This document shows, one piece after another, positions 53,338-64,000 of a stretch of DNA of 64,000 nucleotides. Under the pieces are notes generated by a model. The model was not told the origin of the DNA, searched no databases, and was given only the letters and a program-made list of their open reading frames with translations. The position numbers and the translations under genes were made by a program. Source of the DNA: Mesostigma viride (lineage: Eukaryota > Streptophyta > Mesostigmatophyceae > Mesostigmatales > Mesostigmataceae); assembly GCA_009746045.1 (NCBI GenBank), contig RPFO01001457.1:1-64000 (forward strand), given 5' to 3'. How positions within the stretch are numbered: the stretch's first letter is position 1; every line of letters begins with the position of its first letter.

Positions 53338-55603
53338 ACCCCATGGGAGCCTGAATCCTCATCATTAAATACATAAATGCCACGGTCCATGTACGTAGAC
53401 GGGCCATGATGACACCAATGGAGCCTGAATCCTCATCATTAATTACATAAATGCCAACCATGTACATACACGGGCAAGGATGACACCATGGGAGCCTGAA
53501 TCCTCATCATTAATTACATAAATGCCAACCATGTACGTAGGCCAGCCATGATGACACTATGGGAGCCTGAATCCTCATCATTAATTTCATACATGCCAAC
53601 AACACGTAGACGGGCCATAATGACACCACGGGAGCCTGAATCCTCATCATTTTTTTTTCTTTGACATCCATGTACGTAGGCCAGCCATGATGACACCATG
53701 GGAGCCTGAATCCTCATCATTTTTTTTCTGAGACATCCATGTACGTAGGCCAGCCATGATGACACCATGGGAGCCTGAATCCTCATCATTAAATACATAC
53801 ATGCCATCCATGTACGTAGACAGGCCATGATGACACCATGGGAGCCTGAATCCTCATCATTTACTATTCCTTGACATCCATGTACGTAGACGGGCCATGA
53901 TGACACCATGGGAGCCTGAATCCTCATCATTTTTTTTTCTTTGACATCCATGTACATACGTAGGCCAGCCATGATGACACCAATGGAGCCTGAATCCTCA
54001 TCATTAATTACATACATGCCATCCATGTACGTAGACAGGCCATGACATCTGACACCATGGGAGCCTGAATCCTCATCATTTACTATTCCTTGACATCCAT
54101 GTACGTAGACGGGCCATGATGACACCATGGGAGCCTGAATCCTCATCATTTTTTTTTCTTTGACATCCATGTACATACGTAGGCCAGCCATGATGACACC
54201 AATGGAGCCTGAATCCTCATCATTAATTACATACATGCCATCCATGTACGTAGACAAGCCATGATGACACCATGGGAGCCTGAATCCTCATCATTTACTA
54301 TTCCTTGACATCCATGTACGTAGACGGGCCATGATGACACCAATGGAGCCTGAATCCTCTTCATTTTTTTTATGAGAGGATTCAGGTTACATAAATGCCA
54401 ACCATGTAGGTAGACAAGCCATGATGACACCATGGGAGCCTGAATCCTCATCATTACTTACATAAATGCCATCCATGTACGTAGACGGGCCATGATGACA
54501 CCATGGGAGCCTAAATCCTCATCATTAATTACAAAATCGCCATCCATGTACGTAGACGGGCCATGATGACACCATGGGAGCCTGAATCCTCATCATTTAC
54601 TATTCCTTGACATCCATGTACGTAGACGGGCCATGATGACACAATGGGAGCCTGAATCCTCATCATTAATTACATAAATGCCATTCATGTACGTACACGG
54701 GCCATGATGACACCATGGGAGCCTGAATCCTCATCATTAATTACATAAATGCCATCCATGTACGTACACGGGCCATGATGACACCATGGGAGCCTGAATC
54801 CTCATCATTATATACAAAAATGCCATCCATGTACGTACACGGGCAATGATGACACCATGGGAGCCTGAATCCTCATCATTAATTACAAAATCGCCATCCA
54901 TGTACGTACACGGGCCATGATGACACCATGGGAGCCTGAATCCTCATCATTTACTATTCCTTGACATCCATGTACGTAGACGGGCCATGATGACACCATG
55001 CATGGGAGCCTGAATCCTCATCATTAATTACATAAATGCCATTCATGTACGTACACGGGCCATGATGACACCATGGGAGCCTGAATCCTCATCATTAATT
55101 ACATAAATGCCATCCATGTACGTACACGGCACATACATTCTGATCACGGCACATACATGCTCCATGGGAGCCTGAATCCTCATCAATAATTACATAAATG
55201 CCAACCATGTACGTTTCATTTGCAGATCGCGTTTTCCGCGTTTTCCGCGGCCCGGCACTGAACGCAAAGGTTTTCACCTTTGCGGAGTGTCTGATCAGAA
55301 TGTACGTAGACGGGCCATGATGACACCATGGGAGCCTGAATCCTCATCATTTTTTTTTCTTTGACATCCATGTACATACGTAGGCCAGCCATGATGACAC
55401 CAATGGAGCCTGAATCCTCGTCATTAATTACATACATGCCATCCATGTACGTAGGCCAGCCATGATGACACCATGGGAGCCTGAATCCTCATCATTTACT
55501 ATTCCTTGACATCCATGTACGTAGGCCAGCCATGATGACACCAATGGAGCCTGAATCCTCTTCATTTTTTTTATGAAACGATTCAGGTTACATAAATGCC
55601 AAC
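53338..55603. repeat. 70-71-bp satellite, second block
   Basis: Continues the array after the LINE. Its first ~890 bp repeat the first block monomer by monomer. The monomer at about 54345-54390 forms a hairpin with the arms CTGAATCCTCTTCAT / ATGAGAGGATTCAG around a T-run; a decayed copy is at 55548-55590. Confidence 0.95.
55215..55299 (+). mobile_element. SINE 3' fragment in the satellite
   Basis: ATGTACGT at 55207-55214 and 55300-55307 flanks TTCATTTGCAGATCGCG.. ending in the perfect hairpin CGCAAAGGT-TTTC-ACCTTTGCG and GAGTGTCTGATCAGA. It is the same as the end of the SINE at 1198-1522. The TSD is also a satellite word, so its length is 7-8 bp. Confidence 0.75.
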
Positions 55604-56493
55604 TGTTACAAATACAGGTAGTCGGAGGAAAGTTCCGATCAATATTGCTTGATTACATTTTCATTATCAATATTCCATAGCCAAGTCAAAGGACAAGAAG
55701 AGAGAGAGAGAAAGTGTATGGACAACACTTTTCACTTCATTCAGCATGCAAGCGCCTGCAACTTTAACCGTTAGATCAAGATCTGACGATCTAGGTGTGG
55801 CGGCGCTTATGTGACATAAAGCTCTACCCATTGACCACAAGATTCCTACCAGTTTATGGCACTAACTGTGGTCACCATAGAGTCCACATCTGACCACCCA
55901 TACATGGGCTCTGATCTTGCTCGGTGCATGACATCATTCTCATGTGCCATACAAACTTATGGCACTAGCATAGAATTCCATAAGACAAGTCCACATGTGC
56001 TTGCACATACAGGCATTGAGACACAAGTGTCGGCGCCCAACAAATAAATGGCGCGGCGCTATCATGACAAGCTACAAGTGACGCAACGTGGGCGTACTGG
56101 GACAAAGCCACAGTGCCTCCTAGGCAGCGCCGGAACGTCCAAGTCGTGCGCGAAGCGCGAATTCCTTTTGGCATCACAACGGCTAGTAGTCTGAGACACA
56201 AACGGCACAGAACATAATTCAAGGTAAGGAAAAACGCACAAGTCCAAAAGTCGCATAGACAGACAAGCAGACGAAAAAGATTCCGTCGAACATATCGGAA
56301 TAAAAATATTCCGTCGGGCTCTCAGATACTAAGCCCTCACAGTATCTTGGGCATCAGAAGCGCAGCACTAAAAATTCGTAGCACGAATTAAATAGCCTGG
56401 ATAAAGTCCATTATTGTCATCCCACTAATTCGGCTAACTGACAGCCAGAAAAAAAACTAGTGCCGGGACTGCCTTGGCCCACTACGGCTGACA
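55604..56493 (-). repeat. LTR, leftmost (3' LTR in element orientation)
   Basis: Starts TGTTACAAATAC and ends GGCTGACA on the plus strand. Preceded by the TSD and followed by the polypurine tract. Confidence 0.9.
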
Positions 56494-56501
56494 CCCCCCT
56501 T
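56494..56501 (-). promoter_or_regulatory. Polypurine tract
   Basis: AAGGGGGG on the minus strand, directly next to the LTR TG. Expected plus-strand DNA primer. A second copy is at 58778-58785. Confidence 0.85.
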
Positions 56502-57869
56502 AGTGGGACAAGCTGGAAACAATGTCTCACACAAACATGGTGGCCAGGTGACCCTGGAGCAACGCACCACACACAAGGACAATAGGGCTAGTCGCCACTA
56601 ACATTTCCCACACTGTAGAACACAAAAACCAGGTAGAGGAGCAATAACGTCTCCTCTCGTGTGGCGTGAGCCTTCCCGTCATCACCCCCCTTGGGCTTGG
56701 GTGCTGAACCACAGGAAAGACAACCGTCGGGCATGAGGGTGGCTAGCTAGGAAAGAGCCTGGAAACACGCACCCCTCCCCCCTTGCTCCTGATAGTCACA
56801 GAAAGACATGGCCATCAACCACCTACCCCCCCCTTAAAGAATACAGGGGCAAGGAAGTACTGGTACACAAGACCAGCTTTAAAAATCACTAATACGTTTG
56901 ATTAGCTTTAAACACTGACACCCCGAGTCAGCTTCAAACAGGTACAAATAGTGACAAATAGCGCCCCTTGCTCACAAAAAGAACAAGCAGGATCCACCCA
57001 ACGCCAGTGAATCCCCCGACGGGCCTCCTTGCACGATAGGTCTCGCTCCCTACACAAACGTAGAGCTAGCGCCTCGTGCCTCAAAAACATATTTGCTTGC
57101 AGGGCCCCCAAGTCTTCGCGAAATATAAATCAGCCCTTTCTCCAAGCCATCAATGAAGGCGCCCTTTGCCAATTGAAAGGCTCGCCCCGTTCACGAATAC
57201 AAAACAAAGCTGGTCGTAATCAGGGCGTCCCCCTTTGCTGACCACCGCTTTACAGTTCCAAAAAGGTAAATCATATCAAGTCTGCACATTTGCCCTTGAA
57301 CAACACAGGGCCAGCACCCATAAGTGATCCCCTATTTAGCCAGGTAGCTAGACTGGCAAAACAGGATCTCGCCACAAAAAAGTCTCGAGTGCCCCAACCT
57401 TCAAAGACTCAGCAAATTGAAGAACACGCCGCATCACGGCTGTACAGACCCCCTCGACTGCGATCGAGCAGATTTTCAACAATACTCAAAAACCAGCAAA
57501 GTGTGATAGCTCATAAGAACCGTCAAATCTTGGGCTTTCCAACGACGCCTTGAACGCCAGATTTCGTGTAGAAACGCGACGACCACAGCAAAACGCGCAA
57601 ACCAATCTGCGCCAGCAAACCCGCTCCGTGAGAGAGACGTTTACAACAAGAACGGACAGGAAAAAGCTCCATTCTCCACAAGCTTGACGTCGTTGAAATC
57701 GCCATAAAAAACTGGTTTCAACGAACCCAAGAACGCCCCAAACGGACGTCAAACAAGAAAGTTACGTCCATCTCGAGAAATCAGGCGCTTATACTCCCAG
57801 CCGTGAGCTCGCGAAAAAGAAGGGAATATGCTCGAGCCAAAGCATGACTTCGAGCCCAAAGATTCCTCA
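56502..57869 (-). other. Internal non-coding region of the LTR element, copy A
   Basis: No coding potential recognised on either strand. It holds AT- and C-rich stretches. The same sequence recurs at 58786-60152 with a few base differences, for example a shorter C-run near 59110. Confidence 0.8.
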
Positions 57870-57887
57870 CGATCCTTGTCGATACCA
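57870..57887 (-). promoter_or_regulatory. Primer-binding site, initiator-Met-tRNA-like
   Basis: Minus strand TGGTATCGACAAGGATCG, abutting the LTR with no spacer. The first seven bases equal the usual plant iMet-tRNA primer site TGGTATC; the rest differ. The second copy is at 60153-60170. Confidence 0.7.
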
Positions 57888-58777
57888 TGTTACAAATACA
57901 GGTAGTCGGAGGAAAGTTCCGATCAATATTGCTTGATTACATTTTCATTATCAATATTCCATAGCCAAGTCAAAGGACAAGAAGAGAGAGAGAGAAAGTG
58001 TATGGACAACACTTTTCACTTCATTCAGCATGCAAGCGCCTGCAACTTTAACCGTTAGATCAAGATCTGACGATCTAGGTGTGGCGGCGCTTATGTGACA
58101 TAAAGCTCTACCCATTGACCACAAGATTCCTACCAGTTTATGGCACTAACTGTGGTCACCATAGAGTCCACATCTGACCACCCATACATGGGCTCTGATC
58201 TTGCTCGGTGCATGACATCATTCTCATGTGCCATACAAACTTATGGCACTAGCATAGAATTCCATAAGACAAGTCCACATGTGCTTGCACATACAGGCAT
58301 TGAGACACAAGTGTCGGCGCCCAACAAATAAATGGCGCGGCGCTATCATGACAAGCTACAAGTGACGCAACGTGGGCGTACTGGGACAAAGCCACAGTGC
58401 CTCCTAGGCAGCGCCGGAACGTCCAAGTCGTGCGCGAAGCGCGAATTCCTTTTGGCATCACAACGGCTAGTAGTCTGAGACACAAACGGCACAGAACATA
58501 ATTCAAGGTAAGGAAAAACGCACAAGTCCAAAAGTCGCATAGACAGACAAGCAGACGAAAAAGATTCCGTCGAACATATCGGAATAAAAATATTCCGTCG
58601 GGCTCTCAGATACTAAGCCCTCACAGTATCTTGGGCATCAGAAGCGCAGCACTAAAAATTCGTAGCACGAATTAAATAGCCTGGATAAAGTCCATTATTG
58701 TCATCCCACTAATTCGGCTAACTGACAGCCAGAAAAAAAACTAGTGCCGGGACTGCCTTGGCCCACTACGGCTGACA
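57888..58777 (-). repeat. LTR, middle
   Basis: 890 bp, nearly identical to the other two. It serves both internal regions, as the 5' LTR of one and the 3' LTR of the other. Confidence 0.9.
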
Positions 58778-60170
58778 CCCCCCTTAGTGGGACAAGCTGG
58801 AAACAATGTCTCACACAAACATGGTGGCCAGGTGACCCTGGAGCAACGCACCACACACAAGGACAATAGGGCTAGTCGCCACTAACATTTCCCACACTGT
58901 AGAACACAAAAACCAGGTAGAGGAGCAATAACGTCTCCTCTCGTGTGGCGTGAGCCTTCCCGTCATCACCCCCCTTGGGCTTGGGTGCTGAACCACAGGA
59001 AAGACAACCGTCGGGCATGAGGGTGGCTAGCTAGGAAAGAGCCTGGAAACACGCACCCCTCCCCCCTTGCTCCTGATAGTCACAGAAAGACATGGCCATC
59101 AACCACCTACCCCCCCTTAAAGAATACAGGGGCAAGGAAGTACTGGTACACAAGACCAGCTTTAAAAATCACTAATACGTTTGATTAGCTTTAAACACTG
59201 ACACCCCGAGTCAGCTTCAAACAGGTACAAATAGTGACAAATAGCGCCCCTTGCTCACAAAAAGAACAAGCAGGATCCACCCAACGCCAGTGAATCCCCC
59301 GACGGGCCTCCTTGCACGATAGGTCTCGCTCCCTACACAAACGTAGAGCTAGCGCCTCGTGCCTCAAAAACATATTTGCTTGCAGGGCCCCCAAGTCTTC
59401 GCGAAATATAAATCAGCCCTTTCTCCAAGCCATCAATGAAGGCGCCCTTTGCCAATTGAAAGGCTCGCCCCGTTCACGAATACAAAACAAAGCTGGTCGT
59501 AATCAGGGCGTCCCCCTTTGCTGACCACCGCTTTACAGTTCCAAAAAGGTAAATCATATCAAGTCTGCACATTTGCCCTTGAACAACACAGGGCCAGCAC
59601 CCATAAGTGATCCCCTATTTAGCCAGGTAGCTAGACTGGCAAAACAGGATCTCGCCACAAAAAAGTCTCGAGTGCCCCAACCTTCAAAGACTCAGCAAAT
59701 TGAAGAACACGCCGCATCACGGCTGTACAGACCCCCTCGACTGCGATCGAGCAGATTTTCAACAATACTCAAAAACCAGCAAAGTGTGATAGCTCATAAG
59801 AACCGTCAAATCTTGGGCTTTCCAACGACGCCTTGAACGCCAGATTTCGTGTAGAAACGCGACGACCACAGCAAAACGCGCAAACCAATCTGCGCCAGCA
59901 AACCCGCTCCGTGAGAGAGACGTTTACAACAAGAACGGACAGGAAAAAGCTCCATTCTCCACAAGCTTGACGTCGTTGAAATCGCCATAAAAAACTGGTT
60001 TCAACGAACCCAAGAACGCCCCAAACGGACGTCAAACAAGAAAGTTACGTCCATCTCGAGAAATCAGGCGCTTATACTCCCAGCCGTGAGCTCGCGAAAA
60101 AGAAGGGAATATGCTCGAGCCAAAGCATGACTTCGAGCCCAAAGATTCCTCACGATCCTTGTCGATACCA
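58778..60170 (-). other. Internal region of the LTR element, copy B, with PPT and PBS
   Basis: Polypurine tract at 58778-58785, primer-binding site at 60153-60170, non-coding in between. Confidence 0.85.
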
Positions 60171-61060
60171 TGTTACAAATACAGGTAGTCGGAGGAAAGT
60201 TCCGATCAATATTGCTTGATTACATTTTCATTATCAATATTCCATAGCCAAGTCAAAGGACAAGAAGAGAGAGAGAGAAAGTGTATGGACAACACTTTTC
60301 ACTTCATTCAGCATGCAAGCGCCTGCAACTTTAACCGTTAGATCAAGATCTGACGATCTAGGTGTGGCGGCGCTTATGTGACATAAAGCTCTACCCATTG
60401 ACCACAAGATTCCTACCAGTTTATGGCACTAACTGTGGTCACCATAGAGTCCACATCTGACCACCCATACATGGGCTCTGATCTTGCTCGGTGCATGACA
60501 TCATTCTCATGTGCCATACAAACTTATGGCACTAGCATAGAATTCCATAAGACAAGTCCACATGTGCTTGCACATACAGGCATTGAGACACAAGTGTCGG
60601 CGCCCAACAAATAAATGGCGCGGCGCTATCATGACAAGCTACAAGTGACGCAACGTGGGCGTACTGGGACAAAGCCACAGTGCCTCCTAGGCAGCGCCGG
60701 AACGTCCAAGTCGTGCGCGAAGCGCGAATTCCTTTTGGCATCACAACGGCTAGTAGTCTGAGACACAAACGGCACAGAACATAATTCAAGGTAAGGAAAA
60801 ACGCACAAGTCCAAAAGTCGCATAGACAGACAAGCAGACGAAAAAGATTCCGTCGAACATATCGGAATAAAAATATTCCGTCGGGCTCTCAGATACTAAG
60901 CCCTCACAGTATCTTGGGCATCAGAAACGCAGCACTAAAAATTCGTAGCACGAATTAAATAGCCTGGATAAAGTCCATTATTGTCATCCCACTAATTCGG
61001 CTAACTGACAGCCAGAAAAAAAACTAGTGCCGGGACTGCCTTGGCCCACTACGGCTGACA
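60171..61060 (-). repeat. LTR, rightmost (5' LTR in element orientation)
   Basis: 890 bp. One clear base difference from the others is GCATCAGAAACGC versus GCATCAGAAGCGC near 60925. Followed by the TSD CCAAC and then satellite. Confidence 0.9.
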
Positions 61061-64000
61061 CCAACCATGTACGTAGACAAGCCATGATGACACCATGGGA
61101 GCCTGAATCCTCATCATTTTTTTTATGAGACATCCATGTACGTAGGCCAGCCATGATGACACCATGGGAGCCTGAATCCTCATCAATTTTTTTTCTTTGA
61201 CATCCATGTACGTAGACGGGCCATGATGACACCATGGGAGCCTGAATCCTCATCATTAATTACATGAATGCCATTCATGTACGTACACGGGCCATGATGA
61301 CACCATGGGAGCCTGAATCCTCATCATTAATTACATAAATGCCATCCATGTACGTACACGGGCCATGATGACACCATGGGAGCCTGAATCCTCATCAATA
61401 ATTACATAAATGCCATCCATGTACGTAGACGGGCCATGATGACACCATGGGAGCCTGAATCCTCATCATTTACTATTCCTTGACATCCATGTACGTAGGC
61501 CAGCCATGGAGACACCATGGGAGCCTGAATCCTCATCATTAAATACATAAATGCCAACCATGTAGGTAGACAAGCCATGATGACCCCATGGGAGCCTGAA
61601 TCCTCATCATTAATTACATAAATGCCATCCATGTACGTAGACGGGCCATGATGACACCATGGGAGCCTGAATCCTCATCATTAATTACATAAATGCCATT
61701 CATGTACGTAGGCCAGCCATGGAGACACCATGGGAGCCTGAATCCTCATCATTAATTACATAAATGCCAACCATGTACGTAGACAAGCCATGATGACACC
61801 ATGGGAGCCTGAATCCTCCTCATTAATTACATAAATGCCAACCATGTACGTAGACAAGCCATGATGACACCACAGGCCTGAATCCTCATCATTAATTACA
61901 TACATGCAATCCATGTACGTAGACAGGCCATGATGACACCATGGGAGCCTGAATCCTCATCATTTACTATTCCTTGACATCCATGTACGTAGGCCAGCCA
62001 TGGAGACACCATGGGAGCCTGAATCCTCCTCATTAATTACAGAAATGTTAACCATGTACGTAGACAAGCCATGATGACCCCATGGGAGCCTGAATCCTCA
62101 TCATTAATTACATAAATGCCATCCATGTACGTAGACGGGCCATGATGACACCATGGGAGCCTGAATCCTCATCATTAATTACATACATGCCATCGATGTA
62201 CGTACACGGGCCATGATGACACCATGGGAGCCTGAATCCTCATCATTTTTTTTTCTTTGACATCCATGTACGTAGACGGGCCATGATGACACCATGGGAG
62301 CCTGAATCCTCATCATTAATTACATAAATGCCATTCATGTACGTAGACGGGCCATGATGACACCATGGGAGCCTGAATTCTCATCCTTTACTATTCCTTG
62401 ACATCCATGTACGTAGGCCAGCCATGGAGACAACATGGGAGCCTGAATCCTCCTCATTAATTACATAAATGCCAACCATGTACGTAGACAAGCCATGATG
62501 ACCCCATGGGAGCCTGAATCCTCATCATTAATTACATAAATGCCATCCATGTACGTAGACGGGCCATGATGACACCATGAGAGCCTGAATCCTCATTATT
62601 ATATACAAAAATGCCATCCATGTACGTACACGGGCAATGATGACACCATGGGAGCCTGAATCCTCATCATTAATTACATAAATGCCATTCATGTACGTAG
62701 ACATGACATGATGACACCATGGGAGCCTGAATCCTCATCATTAATTACATACATGCCATCCATGTACGTACACGGGCCATGATGACACCATGGGAGCCTG
62801 AATCCTCATCATTTTTTTTTCTTTGACATCCATGTACGTAGACGGGCCATGATGACACCATGGGAGCCTGAATCCTCATCATTAATTACATACATGCCAT
62901 CCATGTACGTAGGCCAGCCATGATGACACCATGGGAGCCTGAATCCTCATCATTTACTATTCCTTGACATCCATGTACGTAGGCCAGCCATGGAGACACC
63001 ATGGGAGCCTGAATCCTCCTCATGAATTACATAAATGCCAACCATGTACGTAGACAAGCCATGATGACACCATGGGAGCCTGAATCCTCATCATTTACTA
63101 TTCCTTGACATCCATGTACGTAGACGGGCCATGATGACACCATGGGAGCCTGAATCCTCATCATTAATTACATACATGCCATCCATGTACGTAGGCCAGC
63201 CATGATGACACCATGGGAGCCTAGATCCTCCTCATGAATTACATAAATGCCAACCATGTACGTAGGCCAGCCATGGAGACAACATGGGAGCCTGAATCCT
63301 CCTCATTAATTACATACATGCCATCCATGTACGTAGACGGGCCATGATGACACCATGGGGGCCTGAATCCTCATCATTTTTTTTTCTTTGACATCCATGT
63401 ACGTAGGCCAGCCATGATGACACCATGGGAGCCTGAATCCTCATCAATTTTTTTTCTTTGACATCCATGTACGTAGACGGGCCATGATGACACCATGGGA
63501 GCCTGAATCCTCATCATTAATTACATAAATGCCATCCATGTACGTAGACGGGCGATGATGACACCATGGGAGCCTAAATCCTCCTCATTAATTACATAAA
63601 TGCCGTCCATGTACGTAGGCCAGCCATGGAGACACCATGGGAGCCTGAATCCTCCTCATTAATTACATAAATGCCAACCATGTACGTAGACAAGCCATGA
63701 TGACACCATGGGAGCCTGAATCCTCATCATTTACTATTCCTTGACATCCATGTACGTAGGCCAGCCATGATGACACCAATGGAGCCTGAATCCTCTTCAT
63801 TTTTTTAATGAGAGGATTCAGGTTACATAAATGCCAACCATGTAGGTAGACAAGCCATGATGACACCATGGGAGCCTGAATCCTCATCATTAAATACATA
63901 AATGCCATCCATGTACGTAGGCCAGCCATGGAGACACCATGGGAGCCTGAATCCTCCTCATTAATTACATAAATGCCAACCATGTACGTAGACAAGCCAT
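61061..64000. repeat. 70-71-bp satellite, third block, running off the window
   Basis: About 41 monomers of the same satellite, with additional variants (GCCATGGAGACACCATGGG; CTCCTCATTAATTAC). The hairpin monomer recurs near 63785-63825. No gene. Confidence 0.95.

Larger units (their letters stand above)
55604..61060 (-). mobile_element. Three-LTR non-autonomous LTR retrotransposon (TRIM/LARD-like)
   Basis: Three 890-bp LTRs separate two internal regions of about 1,394 bp. LTR ends are TG..CA. The 5-bp TSD CCAAC lies at 55599-55603 and 61061-61065, and removing the element restores an intact satellite monomer (GCCAACCATGTACG). Each internal region, read on the minus strand, begins with a primer-binding-like TGGTATCGACAAGG immediately after the LTR and ends in a polypurine AAGGGGGG immediately before the next. 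No gag, protease, integrase or RT is encoded; the longest frame (88 codons) is unremarkable. The copies differ by only a few bases, so the insertion is young. Confidence 0.9.

Noticed and set aside
51022-54257. MMRIQAP-type proteins of 247-266 residues
   Set aside because: They are translations of the satellite and change frame with every 71-bp monomer; composition is fully repeat-driven.
55604-60170. Segmental tandem duplication of an ordinary 2.28-kb sequence
   Set aside because: The 5-bp TSD, TG..CA ends, PBS and PPT at exact LTR borders show it is an LTR retrotransposon with shared LTRs.

Overview
The window is eukaryotic nuclear DNA, almost certainly from a large, repeat-rich genome. 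It has spliceosomal introns, LINE/SINE-type retroposons with target-site duplications (TSDs), hAT-type DNA transposons, an LTR retrotransposon primed by an initiator-tRNA-like site, and kilobases of mini- and satellite repeats. No bacterial operons, rRNA genes or CRISPR arrays are visible. A streptophyte alga or other plant-lineage genome (for example a charophyte) would fit the LTR element and retroposon load, but that is a guess and not read from a diagnostic gene.

Layout. 1-5.9 kb: retroposon and transposon debris (a TSD-flanked LINE 3' fragment, a tRNA-derived SINE, a 44-bp SINE scrap, a hAT element sitting in the centre of a palindrome, direct repeats carrying perfect 25-bp-arm palindromes, an 86-bp tandem repeat). 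5.9-9.6 kb: mostly unassigned, with (CT)n and degenerate tandem repeats. 9.6-14.6 kb: a 30-bp minisatellite split by a hAT element, followed by a 37-bp tandem array. 16.4-20.1 kb: an apparently intact four-exon DDE-like transposase gene (gene 1) whose non-coding parts are studded with one palindrome. 20.7-24.5 kb: a frameshifted small gene and a LINE cluster. 25.0-25.8 kb: the best candidate for an ordinary host gene, a mitochondrial-targeted coiled-coil protein resembling mitoribosomal mS26. 27.5-31.3 kb: C-rich, TAGGG-type and GGGGC-type low-complexity arrays around a decayed acidic gene. 31.3-41.3 kb: nested and chimeric LINE fragments of three families plus a 2.3-kb element with 20-bp terminal inverted repeats. 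41.9-47.8 kb: a second, interrupted copy of the DDE-like gene (gene 2, minus strand) with its own palindrome family. 48-50.5 kb: spacer and a second minisatellite. 50.8-64.0 kb: a 70-71-bp satellite array with a LINE, a SINE scrap and a three-LTR non-autonomous retrotransposon inserted in it.

How the parts relate. The three LINE families differ in sequence but end in the same folded shape: a 5-bp upper stem, one bulged base in the 5' arm, a short lower stem, a C-rich tetraloop, then an AT-rich short-repeat tail. One family carries only an ORF1-type protein and no reverse transcriptase, so it probably moves by borrowing the enzyme of the RT-bearing families through the shared end. The two DDE-like genes share splice sites and domain order, yet each carries a different palindrome in its introns and flanks. 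Clean TSDs (5, 8, 8, 9, 10, 11, 11, 11 and 13 bp) allow many insertion events to be ordered. All assignments come from reading the sequence by eye; no database search was run.
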